Source of the DNA: Bacillota bacterium
GTDB lineage: Bacteria; Bacillota; Clostridia; Christensenellales; Christensenellaceae
DNA: 59,728 nt
Assembly (NCBI GenBank): GCA_023408315.1
Contig: JAEYKI010000011.1
Coordinates: 1-59,728, forward strand
Direction: 5' to 3'
Positions 25,836 to 34,683 of the stretch are shown one piece after another; position 1 is the stretch's first letter; each line of letters opens with the position of its first letter. The notes under the pieces were generated by a model. It saw only the letters and a program-made list of their open reading frames with translations, was not told the DNA's origin and did not search any database. The translations under genes and the position numbers were made by a program.

Positions 25836-27119
25836 ATGAAAAAAACCATTATCGCTATAGTAATAGTAGCGATGCTTGCTTCTGTTTTGGCTGGATGTAC
25901 GCCACAGGCGCCGGCAAGCTCCAGCGCCGCTGCTCCGGCATCCTCGGCTTCCACCGACTCCGCTGTCGCCAGTGCCGGTACAGCCGCTGCAGGCAACACA
26001 GGCAAAGGAGACGTAACCATTTGGTACTATTGGGAAACCCAGCTGCACCAGGTCGCTTTGAACAAGTTGATTGATAACTTTAATAAATCGCAAAGCGATA
26101 TTACAGTAACTGCCAAGTACATTCCGTTTGCTGACTTCAAAAAGCAGCTGTCCATTGGCGTTGCGGCATCTAACCTGCCAGACCTTGTCATCATGGACAA
26201 CCCGGACCTTGCGTCCTACGCGGCTATGGGTATCTTTGAAGACATTACAGGCAAATTCGATACGGCCAACTATTTCCCCGGCCCGCTGAATTCCTGCACG
26301 CTGGACAGCAAACTGTATGGCGTTCCGGTTGGAAGCAACGACCTGTGCCTCTTCTATAACACAGACATGCTGAAAGCTGCGGGCGTATCCGTACCCACAA
26401 CATGGGACGAACTGAAAGCCGCGGCTGCCAAACTGACAAGCGGCAAAGTAAAAGGTTTTGCGTTCTCTGCATTGCAGAATGAAGAAGGCGATTTCGGCTT
26501 TACAACCTTCCTGTGGTCCACAGGCGCTTCGTCTTACGAGATGAACTCGCCCGGCGGCATCAAAGCCTTGACCTATGTAAAGGATCTGTTTGACGCAGGC
26601 AGCATCAGCAAAGACTGCATCAACTGGACGCAGGGCGATGTTATGAACCAGTTCATTTCCGGAAATGCCGCAATGATGATTAACGGACCGTGGCAGCTTC
26701 CCACAATGAGGAAAGATTCAAAAGGCGTAAACTGGGATGTTGCTCCGCTGCCCAAGGACGCTAAACCGGCTACGGGTCTTGGCGGAGAAGACTGGGGCGT
26801 AATTAAAGGCGGAAACACAGATGCGTCTCTTACCTTCCTGAAGTATGCTACTTCCAAAGAGAATTCGCTCGATCTGCTGAATGCTCTGGGATACATTTCT
26901 TCCAGAAGCGATATTGCGGCTACGCAGTTCACAAGCGACAAACAGATGCAGACGTTTGTGGATCAGCTGCAGTATGCACAGGCCAGAGGCCCGCATCCCA
27001 AATGGCCCAGCATCTCCGATGCAATTTCGCTGGCATTCAATGAAGTGATTACCGGTGCAAACACTCCGGAAAACGCGGCAACGAAGGCCCAGACAACCAT
27101 TGACGGCATAATTAAATAA
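25836..27119 (+). CDS. Carbohydrate ABC transporter substrate-binding lipoprotein
   Basis: 427 residues from ATG 25836 behind AGAGGAGGAA; the frame extends upstream to 25764 but without a ribosome site. Signal peptide and lipobox VLAGC, an Ser/Ala/Pro linker, then a family 1 binding fold (VTIWYYWETQ, FNKSQSDITV, NLPDLVIMDNPD, MMINGPWQLP, GLGGEDWGV). It supplies the permeases encoded at 27234-28978. The GH31 enzyme of this operon suggests alpha-glucosides or alpha-xylosides as ligand; the exact sugar is not readable. Confidence 0.93.
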   Translation: MKKTIIAIVIVAMLASVLAGCTPQAPASSSAAAPASSASTDSAVASAGTAAAGNTGKGDVTIWYYWETQLHQVALNKLIDNFNKSQSDITVTAKYIPFADFKKQLSIGVAASNLPDLVIMDNPDLASYAAMGIFEDITGKFDTANYFPGPLNSCTLDSKLYGVPVGSNDLCLFYNTDMLKAAGVSVPTTWDELKAAAAKLTSGKVKGFAFSALQNEEGDFGFTTFLWSTGASSYEMNSPGGIKALTYVKDLFDAGSISKDCINWTQGDVMNQFISGNAAMMINGPWQLPTMRKDSKGVNWDVAPLPKDAKPATGLGGEDWGVIKGGNTDASLTFLKYATSKENSLDLLNALGYISSRSDIAATQFTSDKQMQTFVDQLQYAQARGPHPKWPSISDAISLAFNEVITGANTPENAATKAQTTIDGIIK

Positions 27120-27139
27120 AAAGGTATAGCGCCAAGAGC

Positions 27140-27176
27140 GGGGAGCATGTGGAAAACCGCACGCTCCCCTTTTTTA
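27140..27176 (+). terminator. Intrinsic terminator/attenuator after the binding-protein gene
   Basis: GGGGAGC (27140-27146) pairs with GCTCCCC (27163-27169), extended inside by GTGG/CCGC, with a run of six T directly after. It lies between the binding protein and permease genes and should make permease levels lower than those of the binding protein. Confidence 0.85.
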
Positions 27177-27233
27177 GAAAAAGGCTTATTTGATTACCGT
27201 GGATGTTTGGTTAACGACCAGGAGGAAAAACAG

Positions 27234-28136
27234 TTGAACGCCTTGGCTAAATATTTCCGCTACCATAACGTAGGTTATTTGTTTGTACTGCCCGCCCTTA
27301 TCTATATGATTGTTTTTGTGGGCTACCCAATCATCAGCAACATCATTCTGAGCTTTCAGGACGTTACGGTAGCTACATTAAATGCACCTGTCAAACCTTT
27401 TATAGGATTTGATAATTATGCACAGCTGTTCAGCGACGGCATTATCTGGACCGCGCTGTTTAACACGCTTATTTTTACGGTGAGTTGCATTATACTGCAA
27501 TTCGTAATTGGGTTTGCGCTGGCGCTGCTTTTTACCAAGCATTTTTCTTTTGCCGGACCCGTCAGGGGGCTTTCTTTGATTCCGTGGATGATCCCCATGA
27601 CCATTACGGCGTTGATCTTTAAATTTATCTTCAGTACGGATGTGGGTGTTTTAAATAACGTTCTATCCGGATTAGGTTTGATTTCACAAAACATTGACTG
27701 GCTTACAACGCCGAGTACAGCAATGATTGCGGTTATTCTAACGAACGTTTGGATAGGCATCCCCTTTAATATGATTTTGATTTCTACCGGGCTTACCACA
27801 ATTCCGGTTGAATTATATGAAAGCGCTGCTATAGACGGAGCGACCAAGCGCCAGTCATTTTTTAAAATAACGCTGCCCCTGCTGAAACCGACCATTTCGG
27901 CGGTTCTTATACTTGGTTTTATATATACGTTTAAAGTTTTCGATCTGGTTTATGTAATGACCGGCGGCGGCCCGGTTAATTCCACGCATCTGCTGTCCAC
28001 GTATTCATACAAATTATCGTTTTCATTGTTTGAATACAGCAAGGGTTCTGCGGTGGCAAATGTGCTGTTTGTGGTTCTGCTCATTGCAAGCCTGATTTAC
28101 TTAAAATTGGCATACAAAGAGGAGGAGGCATTATGA
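27234..28136 (+). CDS. Sugar ABC transporter permease (MalF/UgpA type)
   Basis: 300 residues from TTG 27234, chosen because AGGAGG lies 8 bp upstream and the family N-terminus begins about here; the frame opens earlier at 27147 but runs through the terminator hairpin. Six membrane helices and the EAA loop ESAAIDGATKRQSFFKITLP. It forms the membrane channel with the product of the overlapping next gene (ATGA). Confidence 0.92.
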   Translation: MNALAKYFRYHNVGYLFVLPALIYMIVFVGYPIISNIILSFQDVTVATLNAPVKPFIGFDNYAQLFSDGIIWTALFNTLIFTVSCIILQFVIGFALALLFTKHFSFAGPVRGLSLIPWMIPMTITALIFKFIFSTDVGVLNNVLSGLGLISQNIDWLTTPSTAMIAVILTNVWIGIPFNMILISTGLTTIPVELYESAAIDGATKRQSFFKITLPLLKPTISAVLILGFIYTFKVFDLVYVMTGGGPVNSTHLLSTYSYKLSFSLFEYSKGSAVANVLFVVLLIASLIYLKLAYKEEEAL

Positions 28137-28978
28137 ATGAGCTGGGAATGTCGCGCAGAAAAAACGCCTGGTTATGCGGCGTCTCTCTTTTGATACTGGT
28201 GGTTTTGCTTTTCCCGTTATATTGGATACTTGTGACTTCACTAAAAACGGAGCAGGAGATCTTTATGATACCGCCCACCTGGCTCCCGCAGATATTGAAC
28301 ACTTCTTCTTATACTGCACAATTGTCGCAGGGCGATTTTAACATGTTTCAGTCTTTTGGAAACAGCCTGATTATATCCCTGGGCGCTATGGCTATTTCGG
28401 TTGTTCTTGCGGTACCGGCTGCCTATGGACTGGCAAAGTTTAATTTTAAGGGCAAAAGGGCAATGATCCTTGGGTTTTTGCTTACGCAAATGCTCCCGGT
28501 TTCCGTGCTGCTGACGCCCATGTTTATTATGTTTAAAACTTTTCATGTGTACAACACCTGGTTTTCGGCGATTTTTGCTGATTCTACCATCGGCATCCCG
28601 TTTTCGGTGCTGATTTTAAGAAACTATTTTCTGTCCATTCCGACAGAGATGGAGGAAGCCGCCTTTATAGACGGATGCAGCCGGTTTTCCGCTTTTACCA
28701 AAATATTAATACCCATTGCAAAACCGGGCGTTATGGTTTGCGCGATATTCTCATTCCTGTATGCATGGGGTGATCTTGCGTACGGCATGACATTTATTCT
28801 GGATCAGCAATCCCGCCCCATTACGGCAGGAATCTTTAACTTTATGGGGCAGTATGGAACGAAATGGAGCTATTTATGCGCCTTTGCCATTGTGACCATT
28901 ATACCCGTAATATTGATTTTTATTTTTATGCAAAAATACATCGTCACGGGTATGACGAGCGGGGCTGTGAAGGAATAG
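28133..28978 (+). CDS. Sugar ABC transporter permease (MalG/UgpE type)
   Basis: 281 residues, six membrane helices, EAA loop EEAAFIDGCSRFSAFTKILIP, and the typical end KYIVTGMTSGAVKE. The start overlaps the preceding stop, so translation is probably coupled. Partner of the MalF-type permease; ATP would come from the MsmK-type protein at 31143. Confidence 0.93.
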   Translation: MNELGMSRRKNAWLCGVSLLILVVLLFPLYWILVTSLKTEQEIFMIPPTWLPQILNTSSYTAQLSQGDFNMFQSFGNSLIISLGAMAISVVLAVPAAYGLAKFNFKGKRAMILGFLLTQMLPVSVLLTPMFIMFKTFHVYNTWFSAIFADSTIGIPFSVLILRNYFLSIPTEMEEAAFIDGCSRFSAFTKILIPIAKPGVMVCAIFSFLYAWGDLAYGMTFILDQQSRPITAGIFNFMGQYGTKWSYLCAFAIVTIIPVILIFIFMQKYIVTGMTSGAVKE

Positions 28979-28990
28979 GAGGACAAGCGA

Positions 28991-30970
28991 ATGATAGAAC
29001 AAGAGGATGGTAAGCTGGTATTCCGCTATGATTGTGAAGAGGTCTGGATTGAAGCGTGGGGAGAAAGCGCCTTCAGAATACGCGCAACCAAAGAAAAAGA
29101 AATGCCAAGTGAAGATTGGGCGCTGCTTAAAAAACCGGCTCAAAAAGCAGACATCATCCTGACAGAGAGCGGCGGTACCGTTGTTAACGGAAAAATTTGG
29201 GCTGCAGTTTCAAAGATGGGCAAGATCAGTATTTTTAATCAAAAGGATGAACCCCTGGTGGAAGAGTACTGGAGGAACAGAAGGGATGTTCTGGACCCCA
29301 AATGCAGTGCAATTGAAGTGGAGGGCAGGGAGTTTAAGCCCATTATAGGCGGGGACTATCATCTGACAATGCGCCTTGAATCCATCAGCATGCAGGAGCG
29401 GCTGTACGGCATGGGCCAGTACCAGCATAAATACCTGAATTTAAAAGGGCTTGACTTGGAGCTTGCTCACCGCAACTCGCAGGCAAGCGTACCGTTTGTG
29501 ATTTCATCGTTGGGGTACGGGCTCCTCTGGAATAACCCGGGTATCGGCAGGGTGATTTTTGGAAACAACATTATGAGCTACGAAGCATATTCAACCAAGA
29601 TGCTCGATTACTGGATTATAGCCGGTGATACGCCGGCAGAAATAGAAGAAGCCTATGCCAAAGCAACCGGCACGGTACCCATGATGCCGGAATATGGGCT
29701 TGGATTCTGGCAGTGCAAGCTGCGCTACCAAACGCAGGAAGAGCTTCTTGACATTGCACGGGAATATAAGAAACGAAATCTTCCCCTTGATTTGATCGTA
29801 GCGGATTTCTTCCACTGGCCCAAGCAGGGCGAATGGAAGTTTGATTCAACCTATTGGCCTGATCCCGCGGCCATGGTGGCGGAACTGAAAGAAATGAGCG
29901 TTGAGCTGATGCCTTCCATCTGGCCGACTGTGGATAAAACAAGTGAAAATTACGAGGAGATGCTGGAAAAGGGGTATCTCATACGAACGGAACGGGGCGT
30001 TCGGGTCGGCCTGGATTTCCAGGGGGCAACGATCCATTTTGACGCCACCAATCCGGGCGCGAGGGAGTATATCTGGAACAAGGCCAAACAGAATTATTAT
30101 AAACATGGGATAAGGGTATTTTGGCTTGATGAAGCCGAACCAGAATATACCGCTTATGATTTTGACAATTACCGCTATTACCTTGGAAGCGATTTGCAGA
30201 TTGGGAACGTTTATCCCGCTTATTATGCCAGGGCCTTCTATGAAGGCATGGCAGCCGAGGGCCAGAAGAATATTGTGAATCTTCTGCGCTGTGCCTGGGC
30301 AGGCAGCCAAAAATACGGCGCGCTGGTCTGGACGGGCGATATAGCATCCAGCTTTGATAGCTTCAGAAATCAGCTGTCCTGCGGACTTAGTATGGGCATG
30401 GCGGGCATACCCTGGTTTACCACGGATATCGGGGGCTTCCACGGCGGGAATACGGAAGACGAAGCGTTCAGGGAACTCTTTGCACGGTGGTTTGAGTGGG
30501 GTGCGTTCTGCCCGGTTATGAGGCTTCATGGCGACAGGGAACCAAGGCAGCCACAGTTCGGAACATCCGGAGGGGCAACCTGCTGCTCGGGAGCGCCCAA
30601 TGAAGTATGGAGCTTTGGGCCAAAAGTATATGAAATATGCAAAAAATACCTGTCTATCCGGGAAGAAATGCGCGGTTATTTAAGAGGAATCATGGAACAG
30701 GCGCACACAAAAGGATCTCCCGTTATGAGAACCCTGTTTTATGAATTTCCGGATGACGAGATGTCCTGGCTGATTGAAGACCAATATATGTATGGAGACA
30801 AATATCTGGTAGCTCCTGTGTTTCATGCAGGCCAAACGGTAAGAAAGGTTTACCTGCCGGGTGGAGCTAAATGGAAGAACATGGAGAGCAGCGAGGTATT
30901 CGGCGGAGGCACATTTGTTGAGACCCCCTGCCCGCTTGAGACGATGCCTGTCTTTATAAGGCAGGGTTGA
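28991..30970 (+). CDS. Glycoside hydrolase family 31 (alpha-glucosidase/alpha-xylosidase)
   Basis: 659 residues. N-terminal beta-sandwich, then the barrel: LPLDLIVADFFHWPK, nucleophile D380 in FWLDEAEPE, acid/base D450 in VWTGDIASSFDS, then IPWFTTDIGGFHGG and PVMRLHGDREPR. No signal peptide, so cytosolic. The protein ends at PVFIRQG, where most GH31 enzymes continue with another C-terminal beta domain, so it is either a short subgroup or has lost its tail. It sits 12 bp after the permease gene in the YesM/YesN module and should cleave the imported alpha-linked oligosaccharide. Substrate choice between glucose and xylose cannot be settled here. Confidence 0.92.
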   Translation: MIEQEDGKLVFRYDCEEVWIEAWGESAFRIRATKEKEMPSEDWALLKKPAQKADIILTESGGTVVNGKIWAAVSKMGKISIFNQKDEPLVEEYWRNRRDVLDPKCSAIEVEGREFKPIIGGDYHLTMRLESISMQERLYGMGQYQHKYLNLKGLDLELAHRNSQASVPFVISSLGYGLLWNNPGIGRVIFGNNIMSYEAYSTKMLDYWIIAGDTPAEIEEAYAKATGTVPMMPEYGLGFWQCKLRYQTQEELLDIAREYKKRNLPLDLIVADFFHWPKQGEWKFDSTYWPDPAAMVAELKEMSVELMPSIWPTVDKTSENYEEMLEKGYLIRTERGVRVGLDFQGATIHFDATNPGAREYIWNKAKQNYYKHGIRVFWLDEAEPEYTAYDFDNYRYYLGSDLQIGNVYPAYYARAFYEGMAAEGQKNIVNLLRCAWAGSQKYGALVWTGDIASSFDSFRNQLSCGLSMGMAGIPWFTTDIGGFHGGNTEDEAFRELFARWFEWGAFCPVMRLHGDREPRQPQFGTSGGATCCSGAPNEVWSFGPKVYEICKKYLSIREEMRGYLRGIMEQAHTKGSPVMRTLFYEFPDDEMSWLIEDQYMYGDKYLVAPVFHAGQTVRKVYLPGGAKWKNMESSEVFGGGTFVETPCPLETMPVFIRQG

Positions 30971-31142
30971 AAAGAGTCGCTTAATTATATTCACTTTTAT
31001 CCACTCCACTTATTGGATGAAAGTATATAGGATGAGGAGGTGTTTTCCGTTAGCTCGCGGTGCCGCAGCGTGGAGATCTGCCGGTAATGCTGCAACCGTC
31101 CCGGCTGCAGTGAAAAGGGTATGACCCTTTAGGGCTGGAACA

Positions 31143-32264
31143 ATGGCAAATCTTAATTTGAAAAATATAAAAAAGATATACGGCAGGGATGTAACGGCGG
31201 TCCATGATTTTACGCTGGATATTGAGGACAGGGAGTTTATTGTGTTGGTCGGTCCGTCCGGCTGCGGCAAGTCAACGACGCTGCGGATGATAGCCGGTTT
31301 GGAGGAGATCAGCGCAGGCGACCTTATTATAGGGGACAAGCGCGTAAACGAGCTCTCACCTAAAGACAGGAATATCGCGATGGTATTCCAGAATTACGCG
31401 CTTTATCCGCATATGACAGTCTATGAGAATCTGGCTTTTTCGCTGACTCTGCGGCACATGGATAAAAAGGAAATTGAGAAAAAGGTGCTGCAGGCGGCGG
31501 AAATACTAAGTATTGCAGAACTGTTAAAACGTAAACCCAAAGAACTTAGCGGCGGGCAGCGGCAAAGAGTAGCGATTGGCCGAGCAATTGTCCGGGAACC
31601 TGCCGTATTTTTGATGGACGAGCCGCTTTCCAATCTGGATGCAAAACTCAGGAACCAAATGCGGGCAGAAATTTTGAAACTTCATAAAAGCATCAATACA
31701 ACGTTTGTGTATGTTACGCATGACCAGACGGAAGCTATGACCCTGGGGGACAGAATTGTAGTTATGAAAGACGGCTATATTCAACAAATCGGAACGCCGC
31801 AGCAGGTTTTTAATCATCCGGCTAATCTGTTTGTAGCAAGCTTTATTGGAACTCCCCAGATGAACTTTTTAGATGTTGAGCTCAAAAGAGAAAGGGACGA
31901 GTATTATGCCGTTCTGAACGACAAAAAAATTGCGCTGGGAGCCGAAATGAATGCAAAATTGCTGAAAAAGAATATAGACGATTGTGATGTGGCTTTGGGA
32001 ATCAGACCGGAACATATGAAAATTTCTTCTGCCCCGCAGCCAGGCTCCATTCAGGCTGACGTAGACGTATCCGAATTGATGGGCAGTGAGATATTTTTGC
32101 ATTTAAATGCCTTGGGAAAGGAAATCATTGTTAGAGTACCTACTGTTGAGTTGGACGAACTGTGCGGCAAAAAGATCAGAAACTGTGAAGACGTTGAGAT
32201 CATGTTTCCGATTGAGTTGGCTCACCTGTTTTCCAAAGAGGATGAAGCAAGTTTGTTGGGTTAG
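31143..32264 (+). CDS. Multiple-sugar ABC transporter ATPase (MsmK/UgpC type), second copy
   Basis: 373 residues, collinear with and very similar to the ATPase at 19468 over the full length (same Walker A GPSGCGKST, signature LSGGQRQR, Walker B FLMDEPLSNLDAKLR and C-terminal regulatory domain). It ends the second carbohydrate module and would power the 25.8-29.0 kb importer. The 172 bp before it have AAGGGTATGACCCTT, a small hairpin at 31116-31130, and no other gene. The pair is a duplication, each copy placed by its own importer. Confidence 0.95.
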   Translation: MANLNLKNIKKIYGRDVTAVHDFTLDIEDREFIVLVGPSGCGKSTTLRMIAGLEEISAGDLIIGDKRVNELSPKDRNIAMVFQNYALYPHMTVYENLAFSLTLRHMDKKEIEKKVLQAAEILSIAELLKRKPKELSGGQRQRVAIGRAIVREPAVFLMDEPLSNLDAKLRNQMRAEILKLHKSINTTFVYVTHDQTEAMTLGDRIVVMKDGYIQQIGTPQQVFNHPANLFVASFIGTPQMNFLDVELKRERDEYYAVLNDKKIALGAEMNAKLLKKNIDDCDVALGIRPEHMKISSAPQPGSIQADVDVSELMGSEIFLHLNALGKEIIVRVPTVELDELCGKKIRNCEDVEIMFPIELAHLFSKEDEASLLG

Positions 32265-32436
32265 GAAGCAAAAAGCCGTCTGTAGTTGTTGCTATAGTTT
32301 TATATCCGTAGCACGGATTATGCTGAAAATAAGAGTTTTTAGGAGGAGGTCACCCTGACTCTTTCGGCCTGTTTCTGAAGTTGGCTGGATTTTTTGTATT
32401 CCTTGATATCCATTTTCAAAACTCCTAAAGACACCT

Positions 32437-32722
32437 GTTACTATAGAATTACGGTAGAAGGCACGGCAGCCAGCCGTGTCTTTTTCCATCTTATTGCCTA
32501 AGCTGTTAGAATGAGAAAGCAATGGGTCTGACGTACGACACCAAGGACTAACCACGTCCATTCTTAAGTCAGTCAGCCATCCTCTCATTCGTGGCGTTCG
32601 ATTTTTGCAGGTAGAACCTCGCTGCTGTGGGCTGCGAAGCGTTCGTGTCACCAAACAGATAGAATCGGCAATGAGGAAAGGGCGGCCTGCCAATTGCAAA
32701 TCTATGATGAGGAGAATGCTTC
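32437..32722 (+). ncRNA. Putative bridge-RNA region of the IS110 element
   Basis: Known IS110-group elements express a structured guide RNA from the non-coding end upstream of the recombinase gene. This 286-bp region has no convincing gene and has stem-forming stretches such as GGCACGGCAGCC/AGCCGTGTC around 32460-32480. I have not folded it, and target- and donor-binding loops are not assigned. Confidence 0.4.
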
Positions 32723-33934
32723 ATGAATGCAGTCGGAATTGATGTTTCAAAGGGAAAGAGCATGGTCGCTGTTGTTCGTCCGTTTGGAGAACTGGTGGTC
32801 AAACCTTACGAGGTACGTCATACAGCCAGTGAGCTAGGAGAGCTGGCAAACTCTCTGAAAAGCCTGGACGGTGTGACAAGGGTTATTCTGGAACATACCG
32901 GACGGTATTACGAACCGGTTGCCCAGATGCTTCACAATGCCGGGATTTTTGTCAGCGCGGTCAATCCGCTGCTGATTAAGGAATACGGGAACAACTCTCT
33001 GCGACGCGTCAAGACCGATAAGGCCGATTCTATGAAGATTGCCCGGTACGGTCTTGACAACTGGGCTGAACTGCGTCAACATACACCCATGGATACAATT
33101 CGTTACCAATTGAAAAGCATGAACCGGCAATATGGACTGTACTCCAAGAACAAAACCGCTTTCAAAAACAATCTGATTGCTCTGCTCGATCAGACCTACC
33201 CCGGTGTTAACGCCCTCTTTGACAGCCCCGTCCGTGAGGATGGGAGCCAGAAGTGGGTGGACTTTGCCGCGTCCTTTTGGCATTTGGACTGCGTAAGGAG
33301 CATGAGCCGGACTGCTTTCACCGAACGATACCGTAAGTGGTGCAAACGGCATCGATACAGCTTCAGCTCCGACAAAGCTGCCGTAATTCACGAGGATGCA
33401 AAGAATTTAATTGCTATGCTTCCAAAGGACGCCTTAACCAAAATGCTTATTCAAGAGGCCATTACCCAACTCAACGCTGTTTCCAGAACAGTTGAGGTCT
33501 TCCGTGCCGAGATGAAGCGCCTTGCCCAGCAGCTTCCCGAGTACCCTGTCGTGATGTCCATGTATGGCGTGGGCGATTCTCTTGGCCCACAGCTCATGGC
33601 CGAGATTGGCGATGTGCGCCGCTTTGCTCACAAAGGCTCATTGACTGCTTTCGCAGGCGTTGATCCTGCTCCGAATCAGTCCGGTTCTTATGAGGCTAAG
33701 AGTACGTCTTCCTCAAAGCGTGGCTCTCCAGAGTTGCGAAAAACGCTTTTTCTGGCTATGACTGCCTTACTCCAGAAAGCGCCTTCGGGCAACCCGGTAT
33801 TCCGGTTCCTTGACAAAAAACGTGCTGAAGGGAAACCTTACTATGTCTACATGACTGCGGGAGCGAACAAGTTCCTTCGGATCTACTATGGCAAGGTGAG
33901 GGATTATTTTGTTTCTTTAGACACCGCCGAATAA
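32723..33934 (+). CDS. IS110-family transposase (DEDD recombinase)
   Basis: 403 residues. N-terminal RuvC-like DEDD domain beginning GIDVSKGKSMVAVVRP with LEHTGRYYEP and KTDKADSMKIARYG, a coiled middle, and the C-terminal Tnp domain (YGVGDSLGPQLMAEIGD, AFAGVDPAPNQSGSYEAKS) with the conserved Ser region. Full length, no stops. A TGAGGAGAA ribosome site precedes the ATG. It catalyses RNA-guided recombination with its bridge RNA. It separates the sugar operon from the nitrogenase-like cluster. Confidence 0.95.
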   Translation: MNAVGIDVSKGKSMVAVVRPFGELVVKPYEVRHTASELGELANSLKSLDGVTRVILEHTGRYYEPVAQMLHNAGIFVSAVNPLLIKEYGNNSLRRVKTDKADSMKIARYGLDNWAELRQHTPMDTIRYQLKSMNRQYGLYSKNKTAFKNNLIALLDQTYPGVNALFDSPVREDGSQKWVDFAASFWHLDCVRSMSRTAFTERYRKWCKRHRYSFSSDKAAVIHEDAKNLIAMLPKDALTKMLIQEAITQLNAVSRTVEVFRAEMKRLAQQLPEYPVVMSMYGVGDSLGPQLMAEIGDVRRFAHKGSLTAFAGVDPAPNQSGSYEAKSTSSSKRGSPELRKTLFLAMTALLQKAPSGNPVFRFLDKKRAEGKPYYVYMTAGANKFLRIYYGKVRDYFVSLDTAE

Positions 33935-34073
33935 CACCTTCCGCTTTACTTTCAAACCCGTACAATTGCATTAGCTTATTTGTGTTACCCATTTTTTCTC
34001 ATGAATTTTTTTACTTTTTAATTCACCACCTTTTGACTTTTTATTTGCAGGCTTAAGATACCTAAAGACTCCT

Positions 34074-34282
34074 TTGAATCAATTGTCGCAGAGTTGGATT
34101 CTTTATGATAGGTGCTGCTTTGTTTGCGGTTGCGTTATTGAGAGCAGTCAGGGATAGGGAAGACAATTTTTCCACGGTCAGGCTTCAAATTCAGCGGCGA
34201 ATAGACGGCAGTTTTTGACGGCGTTAGGAGCTAAAGCTGAAGGGAAAACATTTTGAAATAGAAAAATTTAGTTATTTTTTTA
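34074..34282 (+). other. Spacer between IS110 and the sulfur cluster promoter
   Basis: No gene is supported. The first bases read in frame as DSFESIVAELDSL then stop, possibly the tail of a gene cut by the IS110 insertion. The remainder has stops in all frames. Confidence 0.35.
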
Positions 34283-34343
34283 TTGACAAATCGTATTATT
34301 AAGAATATAATAAACATATAATACATATATGAATAGTACATAA
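34283..34343 (+). promoter_or_regulatory. Promoter and box A of the nitrogenase-like cluster
   Basis: TTGACA (34283-34288), 17-bp spacer, TATAAT (34306-34311): a perfect sigma-A promoter. The box ACATATATG-AAT-AGTACATAA follows at 34323-34343, about 5 bp beyond the expected start point. The same box follows the two other promoters of this cluster, so it is a likely repressor or antirepressor site. It contains TATG-N7-CATA as an inverted half-site pair. Confidence 0.85.
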
Positions 34344-34407
34344 TTTATAGAAAAGTGATGGATCGAGTTTATATGAACGGTTAGAACAAACGGAAGGATG
34401 TTTGGAT

Positions 34408-34587
34408 ATGTATGGTCCGGATGACGCGGAGACATTGGACACAAACAGCAAGAATGTACTCGAAAACAAGGAATTATTGAAAATTATTGAAACAGTAAAA
34501 AGTATTCAGTACGGTTCGGTAATGATTGTAATTCAGGATGGAAAGATCGTTCAGATTGAAAAAAACGAAAAAATGCGCTTGAAATAA
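34408..34587 (+). CDS. YezD-family (DUF2292) small protein, copy 1
   Basis: 59 residues. The core YGSVMIVIQDGKIVQIEKNEK is the DUF2292/YezD signature. ATG 34408 is preferred over TTG 34402 because GGAAGGA lies at proper distance. These small proteins commonly sit beside sulfur-uptake and cysteine genes in Firmicutes (from memory); their function is unknown. It is the first gene of the cluster, before a terminator-type leader, so it may be made even when the downstream genes are attenuated. A second copy is at 52727. Confidence 0.85.
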   Translation: MYGPDDAETLDTNSKNVLENKELLKIIETVKSIQYGSVMIVIQDGKIVQIEKNEKMRLK

Positions 34588-34590
34588 AAC

Positions 34591-34650
34591 TGACCAGAAA
34601 ACTGGAGGTTTTAAATGGATTTAATCGCCATTTAGAACCTCCTTTTGTTT
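34591..34650 (+). promoter_or_regulatory. Leader hairpin + terminator, copy A (before the nifB-like gene)
   Basis: TGA-CCAG-AAAA-CTGG (34591-34605) forms a 4-bp hairpin with an AAAA loop. It runs directly into a terminator whose arms GGAGGTTTTAAATGG (34604-34618) and CCATTTAGAACCTCC (34628-34642) pair at 14 of 15 positions, followed by TTTTGTTT. The two hairpins overlap by two bases at GG, so they may be alternatives. Copies B and C have CCGG/CCGG where this has CCAG/CTGG, a compensated change. Confidence 0.8.
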
Positions 34651-34683
34651 CAGTTGAAATCATTGGGCGCAAAGGAGGAATTT

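Larger units (their letters stand above)
32424..34073 (+). mobile_element. IS110-family insertion sequence
   Basis: The transposase gene (32723-33934) has about 290 bp of non-coding DNA before it and about 130 bp after it. Similar 13-mers flank this unit: CCTAAAGACACCT at 32424-32436 and CCTAAAGACTCCT at 34061-34073 (12 of 13). They may be the junction cores. IS110 elements lack long terminal inverted repeats, and none is visible here. The long 5' non-coding end is where the IS110 group encodes its bridge RNA. Exact ends are inferred. Confidence 0.65.

Noticed and set aside
34591..34650. SAM-I riboswitch or T-box before the nifB-like gene
   Set aside because: The leader is far too short and lacks S-box core or T-box (TGGN) sequences.
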